Shown: positions 1 to 8,413 of the stretch, piece by piece | Numbering within the stretch: position 1 is the stretch's first letter | Layout of the letters: every line of letters begins with the position of its first letter | Assembly (NCBI RefSeq): GCF_048984525.1 | Contig: NZ_JBMGJC010000001.1 | Span: 372,001-436,000, forward strand | Origin: Syntrophopropionicum propionicicum_A | Lineage (GTDB): Bacteria > Bacillota > Desulfotomaculia > Desulfotomaculales > Pelotomaculaceae | Direction of reading: 5' to 3' | Length of the DNA stretch: 64,000 bases | Made by a program: the position numbers and the translations under genes | Notes under the pieces: model-generated | Database searches by the model: none | What the model was told of the DNA's origin: nothing | The model's input: the letters and a program-made list of their open reading frames with translations, nothing else

Positions 1-201
1 AATTCTTGTAACCAAGTCCGGGGCAATATCTCTTACTGTCCGTACATTCAGGGTGTCTTTATGCAGGGCCATGAACTCTTCCACGTTTTTCAAAAGAGGC
101 CCGGGGAAAACCATCACAGCGCCCGGGTAGATCTTTTGGGCGGCCACCATGGAAGCAAGGGCGTCCATATCGGTATTGGTGTGAGTTGTTATAATTTCCA
201 C
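1..201 (-). CDS. DHH-domain tRNA/poly(A) nucleotidyltransferase family protein, N-terminal part only
   Basis: Only the first 67 codons lie in the window; the gene runs off the left edge. The peptide opens VEIITTHTNTDMDALASMV, whose NTDMDALAS stretch is the metal-binding signature of DHH-type phosphoesterase domains. This exact kind of opening is typical of the clostridial DHH plus CBS plus poly(A)-polymerase/CCA-adding fusion proteins, so that is the preferred call; other DHH proteins are possible because the diagnostic C-terminal domains are missing. The GTG at 201 was chosen over the GTG at 210 because an AAGG-type ribosome binding site then lies about 10 bases upstream. It diverges from the Dps-like gene. 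Confidence 0.6.
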   Translation of the reverse strand, partial: MEIITTHTNTDMDALASMVAAQKIYPGAVMVFPGPLLKNVEEFMALHKDTLNVRTVRDIAPDLVTRI

Positions 202-284
202 GGCCTGCACCAACCTTACAAAATATGCATTTTATTATATCACACTAGCACATACTAAAAAAGCATCGACCCGGCGTCTGATAA

Positions 285-317
285 TCTCAATATATTATCC
301 TTGCAATATATTCGAGA
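285..317. promoter_or_regulatory. Inverted repeat in the divergent intergenic region, possible operator
   Basis: The arms TCTCAATATATT and AATATATTCGAGA are near-perfect inverted repeats separated by 8 bases. The site lies between the divergently transcribed nucleotidyltransferase fragment and the Dps-like gene. An AT-rich palindrome ahead of a Dps gene could be the target of a peroxide or metal regulator, but the sequence is not a clean match to a PerR or Fur box that I can name. Function is inference only. Confidence 0.3.
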
Positions 318-410
318 CATTAGACATGGCGTTTTGTCTTAGAGTATGCATATCTCCCCGGATATTTGAAAAAAATAGATCAAATCCAACATGAACTTAG
401 GAGGGTATAA

Positions 411-1154
411 ATGGAAAACATCCAGAATGTATCTCAAACGCCTCAAGACATTAACAGCGTCATGTACAACATGGGTAATTTCAAGGGTGAATTTAACCTA
501 AACAAGTCAGGGTTCGACCCCAAGATGCCGGGTCATTCCAGCGTTCACTCAATGATCCTCAGGCAGCAGCCAAGGACTACCAAAGACGTTGGGGCTGGTA
601 TCGGGCTGCCAAAAGAAGTGCGCCATGAAATGGCATTGATGCTGGACGATCACCTGCGCGCCTTAAGTGTAGCCCTGCACCAATATAACAAGCACCACTG
701 GCTGACAGAGGGCGCGGAATCTTTTATCAGCCTCCACCACCTGCTCGACGAGCACATTGACAAAACCGAGAAGAATATTGATATGGTTGGGGAAAGGGTT
801 GCCCGCCTTGGAATGGTACCCACTGCTCATCCCGTGACTCAACACGAGCTCTCGTATATCAAGCACGAAGTCGAAGGGCGCTACACCATGCGGGACTTTA
901 TCCGGAATGACCTTGAACATGAGTTAAAAATTCAGGAAATGATACGGAGACAAATTATTCGCGCCCATGAACTCCATGATTTTGGCACTGTCCAGGTCCT
1001 GGAAGAGGTGCTTGTTGACCGGGAAGACCTGGGCTACCATCTCTATAGTGTACTGGAGGACGATACCCTGGTACGGGGGATGAACCATCTGCTGGACAGG
1101 CAGGATGACAGGGCCGGTGACCGGCCAATGCCTCCAGGCAGCAAACTTCAGTAA
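411..1154 (+). CDS. Dps/ferritin-like DNA-protection protein with N-terminal extension
   Basis: This is a 247-residue protein with a Dps-type ferritin four-helix domain from about residue 68 onward. The ferroxidase signature is visible as HHW at 95-97, HH at 109-110, D113, D124 and E128, the spacing seen in Dps proteins, which oxidise and store iron as dodecamers and can coat DNA. A typical Dps is 150-190 residues; here some 65 residues precede the domain and the tail after about 230 is charged and proline-rich. A strong ribosome binding site (GGAGGG) precedes the ATG. It stands alone on the plus strand. Peroxide or iron protection is the family role; the effect of the extension is unknown. 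Confidence 0.75.
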   Translation: MENIQNVSQTPQDINSVMYNMGNFKGEFNLNKSGFDPKMPGHSSVHSMILRQQPRTTKDVGAGIGLPKEVRHEMALMLDDHLRALSVALHQYNKHHWLTEGAESFISLHHLLDEHIDKTEKNIDMVGERVARLGMVPTAHPVTQHELSYIKHEVEGRYTMRDFIRNDLEHELKIQEMIRRQIIRAHELHDFGTVQVLEEVLVDREDLGYHLYSVLEDDTLVRGMNHLLDRQDDRAGDRPMPPGSKLQ

Positions 1155-1176
1155 TCGAAGTAAACACATACAACAT

Positions 1177-1207
1177 TAAAGACAGCCATAAATGCGGGCT
1201 GTCTTTG
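1177..1207. terminator. Bidirectional rho-independent terminator between the Dps-like gene and lysA
   Basis: The stem AAAGACAGCC / GGGCTGTCTTT has an 8-base loop and T/A-rich flanks on both sides. It sits between two convergent genes, so it can serve the Dps-like gene on plus and lysA on minus. Confidence 0.7.
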
Positions 1208-1246
1208 CTTCTGCAGGCTTATAAAAATATCTTTTATCTTCAGATT

Positions 1247-2581
1247 TCAACCGCCCGTTGTGGTATAAACCCTGGCCAGCCTCTGCGGTATAAGGTCGTT
1301 TTTAATCAAGTCCTCGTAACTTTCGCGGCGGGTGATCAGTTCCGCCCGCCCGCCGCCAACCAGCACCATCGCCGGGCGGGGCAGGCGGTTGTAATTCATA
1401 GACATGGAATAATTGTAAGCGCCGGTGCAGGAAACTGCCAATATGTCGCCGGCAGCCGCCGCGGGCAGGATGATATCCCGGATCAGTATATCACCCGACT
1501 CACAATATTTACCCGCGACTGACACCACTTCCGCGGGCGCCATACCTGCTTTGTTGGCCAGACAGGCCTCATAGCTTGACTGGTACAGGGCGGGCCGCGG
1601 GTTATCGCCCATTCCTCCGTCGACTGATATATACTTGCGGACTCCCGGTATTTCCTTTACCGCTCCCACTGTATAAAGGGTGCTGCCGGCCGGCCCGCTT
1701 ATGGAACGTCCTGGTTCCACAATGATTTTTGGCGCGGGCATTTCGTATTCTGATGCTTTCTTCAACACAAATCTGCTTACCGTATCCGCGAATTCCGACA
1801 CCAGGGGCGCCTGGTCCCCCTCCGTGTAATAAACTCCCAGCCCGCCGCCGAGGTCCAGTTCTTTGATGGCATAACCTGTAACATCGTATATTTGTTTGGC
1901 AAATGACATCATCAACCGCGCGGTATGGGAGTAAGCGCCCAAATCAAAAATCTGCGAGCCTATATGGCAGTGGATTCCCTTTAAAACCACATTTCCCATC
2001 TCAAGAGCCCGCTTGACAACAGCCAGGGCCTGGCCGTTATCAATCACAAGCCCGAATTTGCAATCTATCTGCCCGGTCTTAACATACTCGTGGGTATGCG
2101 CCTCCACTCCCGGGGTCAGCCTGAGGATAATCCCGGCCTTGCTGCCTGCGGTCCCGGCGATCTCATTCAACAGCTCCAACTCAAACAAGCTGTCCACTAT
2201 AATACGCTTTACTCCCGCGCCCAAAGCCATCTCCAGCTCCGCGGGCGACTTGTTGTTCCCGTGGAAATAGACCCTCCCGGCTGGAAAACCGGCCTTTAAA
2301 GCGGTATATAGTTCACCGCCTGAAACAACGTCGAGCCCAAGGCCCTCTTCATCCACCATGCGGCAGACAGCGAGATTTAAAAGGGTTTTGCCAGCGTAAA
2401 TCACTTCCGCGCCGTATTTATCTTTAAAGGCACGGCAGTAGTCGCGGCAATTCTGCCTGAAATGAGCTTCGTCCACCACATATAAGGGTGTCCCGAACTC
2501 ACCGGCCAAATCGACCGTGTCGCAGCCGCCTATCTCCAGATGCCCTTTTTGGTTTACAGCCATGGTACCGTTCAACTTCAT
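1247..2581 (-). CDS. lysA: Diaminopimelate decarboxylase
   Basis: LysA removes CO2 from meso-diaminopimelate to give L-lysine, using PLP in an alanine-racemase-type TIM barrel. The 444-residue length is normal. The PLP lysine is K65 in VIYAGKTLLN, followed later by HCHIGSQI, the glycine-rich LDLGGGLGVYY loop, EPGRSI and the CESGD motif that contributes the second-subunit cysteine. The ATG at 2581 has a GGAGGAG ribosome binding site. The gene appears monocistronic, with TrpB2 upstream ending in its own terminator and a shared terminator downstream. No lysine riboswitch fits in the 144-base upstream gap. Confidence 0.95.
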   Translation of the reverse strand: MKLNGTMAVNQKGHLEIGGCDTVDLAGEFGTPLYVVDEAHFRQNCRDYCRAFKDKYGAEVIYAGKTLLNLAVCRMVDEEGLGLDVVSGGELYTALKAGFPAGRVYFHGNNKSPAELEMALGAGVKRIIVDSLFELELLNEIAGTAGSKAGIILRLTPGVEAHTHEYVKTGQIDCKFGLVIDNGQALAVVKRALEMGNVVLKGIHCHIGSQIFDLGAYSHTARLMMSFAKQIYDVTGYAIKELDLGGGLGVYYTEGDQAPLVSEFADTVSRFVLKKASEYEMPAPKIIVEPGRSISGPAGSTLYTVGAVKEIPGVRKYISVDGGMGDNPRPALYQSSYEACLANKAGMAPAEVVSVAGKYCESGDILIRDIILPAAAAGDILAVSCTGAYNYSMSMNYNRLPRPAMVLVGGGRAELITRRESYEDLIKNDLIPQRLARVYTTTGG

Positions 2582-2671
2582 GGTGCTCCTCCCGCTGCTA
2601 AAATTTTCCGCTGTTGTTTAACTCATATAAAGTATGCGTGGAAACAACAAAGCGCCCATCAATATTGTCAG

Positions 2672-2704
2672 GAAATAAAAAGAGGCGCCTGTTTAAAGGC
2701 GCCC
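2672..2704 (-). terminator. Rho-independent terminator downstream of trpB2
   Basis: On the minus strand the stem GGCGCC / GGCGCC with an 8-base AT-rich loop is followed by TCTTTTTATTT. It lies 20-50 bases past the stop codon of the tryptophan synthase beta-like gene. Confidence 0.75.
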
Positions 2705-2726
2705 CGTCTTGTCATTTTGCAGCCAT

Positions 2727-4082
2727 TTATATCTGCGGCAGATTTGCCAGGGCTTTTTTCAGGCTTTCCTCAGGCAGGGGGTAATCCACCAGCTTTTTAT
2801 CAAGGTAGGTCTCGTATGAAGGCAGGTCCAACAGGCCGTGCCCGCTCAGGTTAAACAGGATGGTCCTCGCCTCGCCGGCTTCCCTGGCCGCTAAAGCCTC
2901 TTCCACCGCGCCATGGATGGCGTGGGACGATTCCGGGGCCGGTATGGTCCCTTCCGTCTTGGCAAAAAGGATGGCAGACTGGAATACCGCGGTTTGGCCG
3001 TATGCCCGCGCTTCGGCAATTCCGTCATGGACGATCTGGCTTACCAGCGGAGAATCGCCATGATAGCGCAGCCCGCCGGCGTGAATACCCGGGGGCATGA
3101 AATCCTTGCCCAGCGTATACATCCACAGGAGCGGCGTAAATCCGGCCACGTCGCCGAAGTCATAGCCAAAGTGGCCCCTGGTAAGTGTGGGGCAGGCGCT
3201 TGGCTCTACAGCCAGCAGCCTTACTTTGGAGCCTTTTTTAATTTTATCGTAGGCGAAGGGGAAGGCGGCCCCGCCAAAATTGCTGCCGCCGCCGCAGCAG
3301 GCTATAACCACGTCCGGGTACAAATCAACCATCTCAAGCTGCTTTTTAGCTTCCAGGCCGATAACCGTCTGGTGCAGGATAACATGGTTCAGCACGCTTC
3401 CCAGCGCATAGTTGGTGTCGTCGCGGCCCGCGGCGTCCTCCACCGCCTCGCTGATGGCCATACCAAGGCTGCCCAGGGATTCCGGATCTTCTTTAAGGAT
3501 CTGCCGGCCGGTACTGGTTTGTTCACTTGGGCTGGCAAACACTTCCGCGCCAAAAGTCTCCATCATAGTGCGGCGGTAGGGTTTCTGGTGGTAACTCACT
3601 TTAACCATGTAAACGGTGCATTCCAAACCGAAGAAGTTGCAGGCCTGGGACAGGGCTACGCCCCACTGTCCGGCCCCCGTCTCGGTGGCGATTCTTTTTA
3701 TCCCTTCAACTTTATTATAATAAACCTGCGGAACAGATGTGTTCAGTTTGTGGCTGCCGGCTGGGCTGACACCCTCATACTTGTAGTATATTTTCGCCGG
3801 GGTGTCAAGCGCTTTCTCCAGGCGGCGGGCCCTGTAAAGGGGCGATGGCCGCCAGATCTTGTAGATCTCCATAACTTCATCGGGTATCTCTATCCACCGT
3901 TCCGTAGTGACTTCCTGCTGGATCAGGCCCATCGGGAAAATCGGGGACAGGTCATCGGGTCCCACCGGCTTCTTTGTGCCGGGGTGCAGCGGCGGCTGGG
4001 GCAGGTTCGGCATGTCGGCCTGGATGTTGTACCAAGCCCTCGGCATGTCTCTTTCTTCCAGAAAAATTTTCACTTTACTCAT
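2727..4082 (-). CDS. TrpB2-type tryptophan synthase beta chain
   Basis: This PLP enzyme belongs to the TrpB2 branch (about 450 residues, longer N-terminus than TrpB1) and is expected to make tryptophan from indole and serine. The PLP lysine is K112 in SHKLNTSVPQ and the phosphate-binding loop is CCGGGSNFGG. The ATG at 4082 was chosen over an upstream start at 4130 because GGAGAGGAG lies just before it and the family begins near MSKVKIFLEE; this gives 451 residues. No trpA or other trp genes are adjacent, fitting TrpB2 proteins that act in indole salvage or with an unlinked TrpA. A terminator follows. Confidence 0.9.
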   Translation of the reverse strand: MSKVKIFLEERDMPRAWYNIQADMPNLPQPPLHPGTKKPVGPDDLSPIFPMGLIQQEVTTERWIEIPDEVMEIYKIWRPSPLYRARRLEKALDTPAKIYYKYEGVSPAGSHKLNTSVPQVYYNKVEGIKRIATETGAGQWGVALSQACNFFGLECTVYMVKVSYHQKPYRRTMMETFGAEVFASPSEQTSTGRQILKEDPESLGSLGMAISEAVEDAAGRDDTNYALGSVLNHVILHQTVIGLEAKKQLEMVDLYPDVVIACCGGGSNFGGAAFPFAYDKIKKGSKVRLLAVEPSACPTLTRGHFGYDFGDVAGFTPLLWMYTLGKDFMPPGIHAGGLRYHGDSPLVSQIVHDGIAEARAYGQTAVFQSAILFAKTEGTIPAPESSHAIHGAVEEALAAREAGEARTILFNLSGHGLLDLPSYETYLDKKLVDYPLPEESLKKALANLPQI

Positions 4083-4180
4083 CTCTTCTTTCTCCTCTCC
4101 ACTCTGGTTTTTGGAAACAGCTAAAAACATTTTAACTTAAAGGCCATTATTTAGGCAATATGTAAAATACATATAATTTG

Positions 4181-5155
4181 TCAGCTAATTTTTTCTTCTC
4201 TGACCGCGTTTGACCACTTGCCGCAGCGGTCTCCCCAGCGGGCGATTATTTTCCCCTCTTCTTTAATCTGCACCACTTCACAAAGGTTGGAACACCCGGG
4301 GCATTCAAAGCTGCCGGTCTTATACTCCATATTTGACACCCTGAAACCTTTAAAGAGGCTGTACCCTTTTTTTTCCGCCGCCTCCCGCGCCAGGAGGGCC
4401 GCCCCCACCGCTCCCATGACATTATAGTATGGCGGCACTTTTACAGGCATTTCAAGGGCCTTTTCAAACGCCCTGATCATGCCCACATTGGCTGCCACCC
4501 CGCCCTGAAAGACCACCGGAGGCAAAATTTCTTTGCCCTTACCGACGTTGTTGAGGTAGTTGCGCACCAGGGCCTCGCACAGGCCTGCCAGTATATCCGG
4601 CAGCCCGCACCCCATCTGCTGCTTGTGGATCATGTCTGATTCCGCAAAAACGGCGCACCGGCCGGCGATCCTGACTGATGATCCGGACTGCAGGGCGATC
4701 TCTCCGAACTTGTCTATGGGAATATTCAGGCGGGCGGCCTGCTGGTCCAGAAAAGACCCGGTACCTGCCGCGCACACTGTATTCATGGCAAAATCCGCGA
4801 CCACACCGTTGCGCAGGATAATAATCTTGGAGTCCTGCCCCCCTATCTCCAAAATTGTCTGCACTCCCGGGACTACCTGGGAAGTGGCGACAGCGTGAGC
4901 AGTTATCTCATTTTTAACCGCGTCCGCTCCCACGATAATACCGGTCAGGTTTCTGCCGCTGCCGGTGGCGCCGACTCCTCTTACCCTGGCAGCGGCGGGC
5001 AGCCTGTCGCGCAGTTCCTTCAGGCCTTTCTGCACCATGGCGATGGGCTGGCCTTGCGTCCTCAGGTAAATTGATTCGGAGACAGCCCCGCCGTCATCTA
5101 TGAAAACAATGTTGGTGCTGACTGAACCGACATCTATACCGATATAACCTTTCAA
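4181..5155 (-). CDS. BadF/BadG-type acyl-CoA dehydratase activase (ATPase, HgdC-like)
   Basis: This 324-residue ASKHA ATPase belongs to the family that drives ATP-dependent electron transfer into 2-hydroxyacyl-CoA dehydratases or benzoyl-CoA reductases. Visible are the phosphate-1 loop GIDVGSVSTN (6-15), EIGGQDSK (103-110), the two cluster cysteines C128 (NTVCAAGTGSF) and C167 (GRCAVFAESD), and FQGGVAANVG near 216. The dimer's bridging [4Fe-4S] cluster is expected from those cysteines. Unusually, a C-terminal cysteine-rich tail (C285, C288, C292, C311) is added, as in large activase fusion proteins. The TTG start overlaps the stop of the upstream gene by 4 bases, with a GGAGG ribosome binding site, so the two are coupled. 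Confidence 0.85.
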   Translation of the reverse strand: MKGYIGIDVGSVSTNIVFIDDGGAVSESIYLRTQGQPIAMVQKGLKELRDRLPAAARVRGVGATGSGRNLTGIIVGADAVKNEITAHAVATSQVVPGVQTILEIGGQDSKIIILRNGVVADFAMNTVCAAGTGSFLDQQAARLNIPIDKFGEIALQSGSSVRIAGRCAVFAESDMIHKQQMGCGLPDILAGLCEALVRNYLNNVGKGKEILPPVVFQGGVAANVGMIRAFEKALEMPVKVPPYYNVMGAVGAALLAREAAEKKGYSLFKGFRVSNMEYKTGSFECPGCSNLCEVVQIKEEGKIIARWGDRCGKWSNAVREEKIS

Positions 5156-6252
5156 TTGCAGGTTACCTCCTTCGCTTCTTTTTTCCTGGCCAGCAGGTCG
5201 ACAAAAGCTTCGAGACGGGTCAGGGTCCCGGCCTCGCCGGTATGCTCGTCCATGATCATTGTCATAACCGGCATCCCATAGTCAGCTCTCATTTCAGGCA
5301 ATATACTTTCCGCCACTATTTCAGGCATGCAGGTGAAAGGGAAAACCTGAATGATGCCGTCATAACCCGCCCGGGCAAAGTTCACAGCGTTTCCCACGCT
5401 TTCCTGACCGTGGCCGCCGACAAAATGCCGCAGGTAGGGGTGAGCCGCCTCACATGCTTCTTTTCTGGACCTGTGCCCCTTGAGCAGGCCCATGAATATA
5501 TGATTATTTACCCATTCGCTCAGGTATATTGAACGGTCGACCTCAGCCCCCAAACGCCCCAGGGTCCTCTCCAGGTACTGGTTGGAAAAAGGGTCCAGCA
5601 GGGTGTAGATTTCCCCGACCAGCCCCACTTTCACAACCTGCCTTTTACTGTCCACGTCAACGCCGGACATTATTTCGCCCGCGTTTCTTACGGCCTCTAC
5701 AAAAGCTGCCTGAGAATCAGCTCTGTCCAATTTCTCCAATGACTTCATATAGGCCCTGTCCGTTGAACCCGGCGTTGCTTCCCTCGGCCTGGAGCGAAAG
5801 GACGCCATTTCCACCTCATCCACAGCCCTTGCCTTACGGTACCCGAAGCGTATGGCCTGAAATATCTGCCACCAGGAGCTGTTACCCGACAATTCCTTTA
5901 TTTTGGCCAGCAGCTCGGACAAATGCTTTTGAGGCGGCTCTAACACAATAAGCTTCATGTCATGGCCCAGATCTTTAAGTATGGCATGCTCTATTTGGGC
6001 ATAGTACCCGAAACGGCAGGGCCCGCACCCGCCGGCCATAATAATTGTGTCCGCCCCTTTTTCGTGAGCCTCGATAAAGTTGCCCAAATTTAATTTCAGC
6101 GGCAGGCAGGCGAATTCAGGCCCGTATTTGGCCCCGATGGTAAGTGTCCTCTTACTGGAAGGCGGCGGCACTACCACATCGACGCCCAGGTATTGAAGCA
6201 TCGCCTTGATCGGAATATATAAGTTCCCCATATGGGGAAATGTAACGCGCAT
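5152..6252 (-). CDS. HgdB-like / DUF2229-associated activase partner protein, CGPC type
   Basis: This 366-residue protein resembles the 2-hydroxyglutaryl-CoA dehydratase D-component-like part of large acyl-CoA dehydratase activase proteins. C49 (FACLPLK), C76 and C79 (CGPCRFGYY) and a later cysteine in FPFTCMPE are candidate iron-sulfur ligands. The C-terminal DEHTGEAGTLTRLEAFVD block is shared with the protein encoded at 6765-7745, showing the two are related. It is translationally coupled to the downstream ATPase. Substrate is unknown: the dehydratase alpha and beta subunits are not in this window. A role in cluster handling or electron transfer is inferred from family and context. Confidence 0.75.
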   Translation of the reverse strand: MRVTFPHMGNLYIPIKAMLQYLGVDVVVPPPSSKRTLTIGAKYGPEFACLPLKLNLGNFIEAHEKGADTIIMAGGCGPCRFGYYAQIEHAILKDLGHDMKLIVLEPPQKHLSELLAKIKELSGNSSWWQIFQAIRFGYRKARAVDEVEMASFRSRPREATPGSTDRAYMKSLEKLDRADSQAAFVEAVRNAGEIMSGVDVDSKRQVVKVGLVGEIYTLLDPFSNQYLERTLGRLGAEVDRSIYLSEWVNNHIFMGLLKGHRSRKEACEAAHPYLRHFVGGHGQESVGNAVNFARAGYDGIIQVFPFTCMPEIVAESILPEMRADYGMPVMTMIMDEHTGEAGTLTRLEAFVDLLARKKEAKEVTCN

Positions 6253-6764
6253 AGCTCCCTCCTTATCCCGGGTTAATTTTCCCTCAATAAGTAATGGACC
6301 AACAGAAGTATGTCCTCGTCACTTTTACAGAGTGAGATTTACCCTCCTCAGTCTGTGGATAAATTAAACAAGTGAAAGTCCATGGTGTTTGAAACCGGCT
6401 GCTCCCTTGCAGAGTATGAGCTTGTCCGGGATGGTTTTGTTGACCGCGGGCGATCCTCCAGGGAACAGTCCGCCGAGCGTGTCTTGGGAACGGCCCGCCG
6501 AGCGTGTCTTGGGAACGGTCCGCCGAGCGTGTCTTGGGGACGGTTTTGTTGACACGATTTCTAATATTAAGTCTTGAGATAAAAGCGTGTCAACAGAACT
6601 GTCCTCATGACACGTTCGAGAGAATAAGCCTCTTAGAAATACCATCGGGGACATTCCTCAGCATGCAGGAATGCTTATGAGGGAGGTATGTCCCCATTCC
6701 GCCGTCTGGTAACATGTAAAGATATAAAGTTGCAGAAGCGGGGTTGTGTCCCCATTCTTATGTC
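6253..6764. repeat. Repeat-filled intergenic region (duplicated palindromic element plus tandem 25-mers)
   Basis: The gap between the two HgdB-like genes holds no credible gene. About 6380-6650 is a copy of an element also present at about 12845-13060 in the same orientation. This copy has a three-fold tandem 25-base unit at 6470-6494, 6495-6519 and 6520-6544 (CCGCCGAGCGTGTCTTGGGA followed by ACGGN), where the other copy has one. It is followed by a GGGGACAT / ATGTCCCC inverted repeat from about 6645. The open reading frames here are by-products of the repeat. Confidence 0.8.
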
Positions 6765-7745
6765 TTAGTATCCACAGGCTGCTTTTCTCCAGCGCACCAT
6801 ATCCAAAAAGGCCTCCAACCTGGTCAAAATCCCGGCCTCCCCGGTGTGTTCGTCCAGGGTCAGGCTTAAAAACGGCATGCCGGCGCGGCGGGCATACCTC
6901 TCTATTATCTCGCCGGTCATGGAATCAGGTCCGCAGCCGAAAGCGGCGACGTGGACCATACCTGAAACATCCGGCTGTTCGAGATAATGAAAAGCCGCCC
7001 CGATCATCCGGCTGCCCAGGGTCCAGAAAAGTTTTTTGGGCAGGCGCGCCGCGTTGCTTTTGATAATCTTTTCGGAAACGTGTTCCGCTGTCGCCACCAC
7101 AGCGCCCATGGAGCGGAGGCGGCTGATTATGTCCATGCTTATATAAGGGTCGTAAATATTATAAGGGTGCCCGATCAGGACGATCAGCAGTTCATCCCCT
7201 TCAGGCAGCGCTTTGTCTTCCACCCTGCCTTCAATAATGGCCAGCGCTTCAGATGGCATCAACCCCATCTGCATCAACTTGAAATATTTCTTTTGGACCT
7301 TAAGTGCTTTCAGGCAGGCCTGCCATATTTCAAGCCGGTTTTTGGTGAAAATGTTTCCTATGTTTGTCACAGCGCTGAAAAAGTCCTTATTGTTTTTATA
7401 AAGGTTTATATCGACTTCTATTAAAGGGGGAAGGTTTTTCAGGCAGCGGATCATGTCAGGCAGGCCCAAAAACTTCGGGCATATATATTCCCGCTTATGG
7501 ACGCTGACGATCCTCGGAAGAAAAATCATATCCGCCTTTCCAGACAGGTCCAGCACATGGCCGTAGAACATTTTAACCGGCAGGCATACTTCGTCCACCG
7601 CGTTTTTCAAACCTTCCGCCAGGATCCCTTTGGCCGAGTGGGATGAAAGCACAACTTCAGCGCCCAGTTCCTCAAAAAAAACCCGCCATAACGGATAATA
7701 GTAATAATAAAGAAGCGACCTGGGGATGCCAATTTTCAGCGACAT
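6765..7745 (-). CDS. HgdB-like / DUF2229-family acyl-CoA dehydratase activase-related protein
   Basis: This 326-residue protein starts MSLKIGIPRSLLYY, the characteristic opening of the DUF2229-type domain. C54 (DEVCLPVK), C89 (YICPKF) and the cysteine of FGCGPDS are candidate iron-sulfur ligands. The C-terminus carries LDEHTGEAGILTRLEAF, shared with the neighbour at 5152-6252. The ATG at 7745 has a GGAGGAG site 6 bases upstream and is preferred over one at 7784. With the two genes downstream it looks like a split form of the very large single-chain activase proteins of clostridia. The repeat-filled gap may separate it transcriptionally from them. Confidence 0.75.
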   Translation of the reverse strand: MSLKIGIPRSLLYYYYYPLWRVFFEELGAEVVLSSHSAKGILAEGLKNAVDEVCLPVKMFYGHVLDLSGKADMIFLPRIVSVHKREYICPKFLGLPDMIRCLKNLPPLIEVDINLYKNNKDFFSAVTNIGNIFTKNRLEIWQACLKALKVQKKYFKLMQMGLMPSEALAIIEGRVEDKALPEGDELLIVLIGHPYNIYDPYISMDIISRLRSMGAVVATAEHVSEKIIKSNAARLPKKLFWTLGSRMIGAAFHYLEQPDVSGMVHVAAFGCGPDSMTGEIIERYARRAGMPFLSLTLDEHTGEAGILTRLEAFLDMVRWRKAACGY

Positions 7746-7847
7746 GAAAACTCCTCCGGGTAAATTTCTTTTAATTATGGGCAAAAAAAATAAAAGATAT
7801 ACTATTAATTAACCGGGACAAAACGCAAAATCATCCTGCCTGATCGT

Positions 7848-8411
7848 TTAATGGCTCCTTTCCAGTATGGTTTTAAGCGCCCTGGTGGTAAGCGGCGCTC
7901 CTTTTTCCACATCGTCCGCGCCGTCCATTTTGCCGATATCGCCTATGCCGACGATCAGGGGTATGTCCAGGCTGTCTATTATCTCCACCGTATCGCCTTT
8001 CAGCAGGTTGTCTGCCGGCCGGCCCAGCTTATCGACCGGATCCTCAATAATTTCACCGTCCCTGGAGACTGATAGGTCAACCTCACAGCCGCATACTTTC
8101 GCGGTGTTTGAAGCCACCGCCAGGACCCCGAGGACCTGGATCTCCGGATGCCTGGCGATGTAGGCCATGGCTTCCTCGCCCCGGCCCTGGCCGTTGTAAC
8201 CCCGGTCATCAAGCATTACTACAACCGGATCACTCGGCGCGGTTTTAATCAGGGCCACAAGTTCCTGGCCTGATTGGGTGGTCGGATTGCCGGCGGAGCG
8301 TGAAATACAGCGGGCCCCGATATTCCGGGCTGCCGTTTCGACCGCTCCCTTCGCGATCATGTCACCGTCGGTGACGAGGATTACTTTTCTTTTATTTACG
8401 GACAAGGTCAA
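7848..8411 (-). CDS. spoVAE: Stage V sporulation protein AE, SpoVAEa type
   Basis: This 187-residue soluble protein opens KRKVILVTDGD and carries CISRSAGNPT, hallmarks of the SpoVAEa half of the spoVAE pair. The spoVA products form the channel that moves Ca-dipicolinate into the forespore and out at germination; the role of AEa is less clear and it has no membrane segment. It follows the SpoVAEb gene by 2 bases and closes the spoVAC-AD-AEb-AEa group. Confidence 0.85.
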   Translation of the reverse strand: MTLSVNKRKVILVTDGDMIAKGAVETAARNIGARCISRSAGNPTTQSGQELVALIKTAPSDPVVVMLDDRGYNGQGRGEEAMAYIARHPEIQVLGVLAVASNTAKVCGCEVDLSVSRDGEIIEDPVDKLGRPADNLLKGDTVEIIDSLDIPLIVGIGDIGKMDGADDVEKGAPLTTRALKTILERSH

Positions 8412-8413
8412 AC

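Noticed and set aside
2582..2726. Possible lysine riboswitch ahead of lysA
   Set aside because: The gap is only 144 bases and is largely taken up by the trpB2 terminator; no L-box architecture is seen.
2913..4124. 403-residue open frame on plus
   Set aside because: Fully antisense to the well-supported trpB2 gene; a by-product of GC-rich third positions.
6364..6654. 96-residue open reading frame on minus, with a relative at 12844-13056
   Set aside because: The two peptides resemble each other only because both read through the duplicated palindromic repeat; no ribosome binding site and no other coding evidence.
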